A stretch of DNA of 64,000 bases from Bacteroidales bacterium (GTDB taxonomy: Bacteria; Bacteroidota; Bacteroidia; Bacteroidales; UBA932). Where the stretch lies: positions 1 to 64,000 of the forward strand of contig JAFRZX010000165.1 in NCBI GenBank assembly GCA_017442315.1. Direction: 5' to 3'. Below, piece after piece: positions 61,698 through 64,000 of this stretch. The notes beneath the pieces were generated by a model. The model was not told where the DNA came from, ran no database searches, and saw only the letters and a program-made list of their open reading frames with translations. Each line of letters begins with the position of its first letter. The stretch's first letter is position 1. The translations under genes and the position numbers were made by a program.

Positions 61698-62857
61698 AGA
61701 AGATACGGATCGGACTACTTGGAAGGATATGCATAGCTATCGTTTCCGGCATCTTAACAGGTACATTCGCTCCAGAATGGCTTGTGAGGATATTCATGAC
61801 CTTCAACGGCATATTCAGCCAGTTTCTAGGGTTCATCATACCGCTTATCATCCTCGGACTAGTTACTACCGCAATTGGTGACATAGGCAATAAAGCAGGC
61901 AAGATGCTTATCATGACAGTAGCCGTTGCATATGGATCAACTGTCATAGCCGGCCTCGTCTCATATATTACAGGAGCAACCCTGTTTCCTTCGATGATAC
62001 AGAATGGAAGCGGACTTGAAGAAATGGCTCAGGCATCAGCTCCGGAACCGTTCTTCTCAGTGGAGATACCTCCGCTTATGGGAATCATGACCGCCCTGGT
62101 ACTGGCTTTCACAATTGGTTTAGGCTTGGCATCCACACGCAACGAGACCTTGTCCGAGGTTGCACACGGATTTGAAGATATAGTTGTAAAGTGCATAAGA
62201 ACCGCCATACTGCCGCTACTACCGCTGTATATATTCGGCATATTCCTCAACATGACATATGTCGGACAGGTCTTTTCAATCCTGACAGTCTTTATCAAGA
62301 TTATCGGAATCATCTTCCTTATACATATAGGCATATTGCTGCTGCAGTTCTGCATTGCAGGCGTTATTTCAGGAAATAATCCTTTCAAGATGCTCTGGAC
62401 AATGATGCCGGCCTATTTTACAGCATTGGGAACGCAGTCATCGGCGGCAACCATCCCTGTCACCTTGGAGCAGACACGCAGAAACGGTGTATCTGAAGAC
62501 GTAGCAGGATTCGTCATCCCTCTATGCGCTACCATCCATATGTCCGGAAGCATATTGAAGATCGTAGCATGCGCCCTTGCCCTCATGATAATGAACGATA
62601 TGCCATATGATGCAGGCATGTTCATAGGATTCATATGCATGCTGGGAATCACCATGGTCGCCGCACCTGGAGTTCCAGGAGGAGCCATAATGGCAGCTCT
62701 CGGACTCCTGCAGTCGATGCTGGGATTCGATGCTGAAGCACAGGCACTGATGATAGCCCTGTACATTGCAATGGACAGTTTCGGAACAGCATGCAACGTC
62801 ACAGGAGACGGTGCGATTGCTGTCATTATAGATAAAGTCACACATAACGACAGATAG
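61694..62857 (+). CDS. Dicarboxylate/amino acid:cation symporter, SLC1 (DAACS) family
   Basis: A 387-residue membrane protein. The substrate-binding half contains GTQSSAATIPVTL, a re-entrant IPLCATIHMSGS, GVPGGAIMAAL and a TM8 motif DSFGTACNVTGDGAIAVIID typical of glutamate/aspartate and serine/threonine symporters. About eight helices and two hairpins are expected. Substrate may be glutamate, aspartate, serine or a C4 acid; the Cys in IPLCATIHMSG replaces the usual Gly or Asn, so specificity is uncertain. Its start overlaps the YhhQ stop. Confidence 0.9.
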   Translation: MKKIRIGLLGRICIAIVSGILTGTFAPEWLVRIFMTFNGIFSQFLGFIIPLIILGLVTTAIGDIGNKAGKMLIMTVAVAYGSTVIAGLVSYITGATLFPSMIQNGSGLEEMAQASAPEPFFSVEIPPLMGIMTALVLAFTIGLGLASTRNETLSEVAHGFEDIVVKCIRTAILPLLPLYIFGIFLNMTYVGQVFSILTVFIKIIGIIFLIHIGILLLQFCIAGVISGNNPFKMLWTMMPAYFTALGTQSSAATIPVTLEQTRRNGVSEDVAGFVIPLCATIHMSGSILKIVACALALMIMNDMPYDAGMFIGFICMLGITMVAAPGVPGGAIMAALGLLQSMLGFDAEAQALMIALYIAMDSFGTACNVTGDGAIAVIIDKVTHNDR

Positions 62858-62861
62858 GAAA

Positions 62862-63704
62862 ATGGATACGATATTACTGAACAACGGCATCAGGATGCCA
62901 TTATTGGGATACGGAGTCTTCAAGGTGGATCCTAAAGAATGCGAAAGATGCGTCGCTGATGCACTCCGCACCGGATACAAAATGATAGATACTGCTCAAT
63001 TCTACGCCAATGAAGAAGGAGTTGGCAAGGCAGTGATGGAAAGCGGAATAAACAGGGAAGACCTTTTCATCGTCACAAAGGTCTGGATCAGCAACAGCGG
63101 TGATGCAAAAGCCTGTTCATCAATCGAGGAAAGCCTGAAGAAGCTTAGGACAGATTATGTTGACCTTCTTCTTGTGCATCAGCCCTATGGTGATTACTAT
63201 GGCACCTACAGGGCGCTTGAAAAAGCTCTGGAATCAGGTAAGACAAGGGCTATCGGATTGAGCAATTTCTATAATGACAGATTCTGTGACCTTACGCAGC
63301 ACTGCAACATCATCCCGGCAATAAATCAGCTGGAGACCAACATATTCAGCCAGCAGACAGAAATGCGCTCTCTGATGAGTACAACAGGAACAAGCCTGAT
63401 GGCATGGGGACCTATGGCACAGGGAAAAGATGCATTCTTCAGCAATGACATTCTTCTGAAGATAGGAAAGAAACATGGAAAGACTCCATCACAGATAGGT
63501 CTTCGCTTTCTTGTGCAGCAAGGGATTCCTGCTATTCCCAAGACGACAGACCCGGCAAGAATGGCAGAGAACATGGATATCTTCGACTTCACTCTTGACG
63601 ATGAAGACATGCATACACTCACCAGCATGAACATTCATGACCAGGGAACGAGATCATACACGGATCCAGCATATGCACATAGGATAATCAGTCAGAAGAT
63701 CTGA
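62862..63704 (+). CDS. Aldo/keto reductase
   Basis: A 280-residue AKR-fold oxidoreductase. The catalytic tetrad appears as Asp and Tyr in MIDTAQFYANEEGVG, Lys in VTKVWIS and His in LVHQPYGD; the C-terminal IPKTTDPARMAENM is the NADPH site. Such enzymes reduce aldehydes or ketones, for example 2,5-diketogluconate. The gene starts 4 bp after the symporter stop, so it is probably co-transcribed. Substrate unknown. It meets the convergent LacI gene with no gap. Confidence 0.93.
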   Translation: MDTILLNNGIRMPLLGYGVFKVDPKECERCVADALRTGYKMIDTAQFYANEEGVGKAVMESGINREDLFIVTKVWISNSGDAKACSSIEESLKKLRTDYVDLLLVHQPYGDYYGTYRALEKALESGKTRAIGLSNFYNDRFCDLTQHCNIIPAINQLETNIFSQQTEMRSLMSTTGTSLMAWGPMAQGKDAFFSNDILLKIGKKHGKTPSQIGLRFLVQQGIPAIPKTTDPARMAENMDIFDFTLDDEDMHTLTSMNIHDQGTRSYTDPAYAHRIISQKI

Positions 63705-64000
63705 TCAGAAAGTACCTCTCCGGATAAGATTGAAAGGGCATCTTACCTTATCCGGAGTCTTCTCCATTATCATCTGCGCTGCAATTCTTCCCATCTGCTC
63801 GAAGTCAGTCGATGCTGCTGTCAGACCATTGAATATGATTTCATTGAGAGGAAAGTCATTGTATGAGATGACACTGACGTCCTTGCCGATTTCCAGACCG
63901 AGTTCCCTGGCATTTCTGGCCAAAGACAGAAGTCCTGTTTCAAGCTGGGAACTTAAAATAAGATACACCTCGTTTCTCCTGAGATTATCCCTGCTGATAT
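63705..64000 (-). CDS. LacI-family transcriptional regulator, C-terminal part (cut by window edge)
   Basis: The frame is open to the right edge and ends at 63705, giving the last 98 residues of a LacI/GalR-type regulator. The second effector-binding lobe is clear: RNARELGLEIGKDVSVISYNDFPLNEI, then TDFEQMGRIAAQMI and CPFNLIRRGTF at the end. The N-terminal helix-turn-helix lies outside the window. It probably regulates sugar use; its targets cannot be seen. A GTG at 63966-63968 is internal, not the start. Confidence 0.85.
   Translation of the reverse strand, partial: ISRDNLRRNEVYLILSSQLETGLLSLARNARELGLEIGKDVSVISYNDFPLNEIIFNGLTAASTDFEQMGRIAAQMIMEKTPDKVRCPFNLIRRGTF
63718..63757. terminator. Strong hairpin within the 3' end of the LacI gene
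   Basis: CTCCGGATAAG (63718-63728) and CTTATCCGGAG (63747-63757) are a perfect 11-bp stem with an 18-nt loop, 14 bp after the aldo/keto reductase stop. It may end that rightward transcript even though it is coding on the other strand. Confidence 0.5.

Noticed and set aside
1..64000. CRISPR arrays, tRNA/rRNA genes, intact insertion sequences or prophage
   Set aside because: No regularly spaced repeats, cloverleaf-like sequence with CCA end, transposase motif or phage structural gene was recognised on reading both strands.

Overview
The window looks like a chromosome segment of a Bacteroidales (Bacteroidota) bacterium. Supporting signs are repeated TAnnTTTG -7 boxes (several with an upstream TTTG), the general lack of strong Shine-Dalgarno sequences, typical families (DUF3467, TGS-nucleoside kinase, CpsB-type phosphatase, KdsC), a moderate-to-low GC content, and the gene families for menaquinone and outer-membrane life. 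A gut or rumen relative of Rikenellaceae/Cryptobacteroides is a guess from the aryl polyene and cysteate synthase loci; no rRNA, tRNA, CRISPR or intact insertion sequence was recognised.

Layout. 1-4.4 kb: a decayed toxin-antitoxin pair, rlmD, an NfeD-type membrane protease and a Ca2+/Na+-type exchanger. 4.4-10.8 kb: a tight operon for a heterodisulfide-reductase-like (Hdr) electron-transfer complex (HdrC, HdrB, HdrA, a second HdrC and a membrane HdrE-HdrD fusion), ending 3 bp before a cysteate synthase. 10.8-19.8 kb: mscS, an acyltransferase, queA, an XRE regulator, pyrD-cinA and a drug/metabolite exporter. 18.7-23.9 kb: a leftward six-gene operon (thioesterase, tatA, tatC, ABC-F, rlmB, dipeptidase). 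23.9-35.2 kb: mostly housekeeping (valS, a radical SAM enzyme, a UbiA/MenA prenyltransferase, DUF3467, kdsC, an SDR plus ALDH3 pair, maf, a PHP phosphatase, a nucleoside kinase).

35.3-58.8 kb is the centrepiece: a leftward aryl polyene (APE) pigment cluster of 18 core genes. An aromatic ammonia-lyase and an AMP ligase are expected to make and activate a hydroxycinnamate-like starter. Two ACPs, three active-site-complete ketosynthases, one KS-like partner, a FabG, two hotdog dehydratases and a thioesterase extend it to a polyene. A methyltransferase, FAD oxidoreductase, LpxL-like and PlsC-like acyltransferases, a C45 Ntn-type protein, GT2-DUF2062 and a polysaccharide deacetylase could tailor it and attach it to lipid. 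LolA and an MMPL pump could move it to the outer membrane. The pump is fused in one 1274-residue polypeptide to a PlsC domain and a SAM methyltransferase. Two unknown exported proteins follow in the same direction with tiny gaps.

58.9-64 kb: a short Cys-rich lipoprotein gene whose promoter spacer holds a run of nine C/G bases (a candidate phase-variable switch), followed across a strong terminator by a MauE-thioredoxin membrane protein. Then come a small beta-barrel protein, a queuosine-precursor transporter, an SLC1-type symporter, an aldo/keto reductase and the C-terminal part of a LacI regulator cut by the window edge. A 14-16 bp element (AGAAGCTGTTTAAA) recurs near promoters and start codons.
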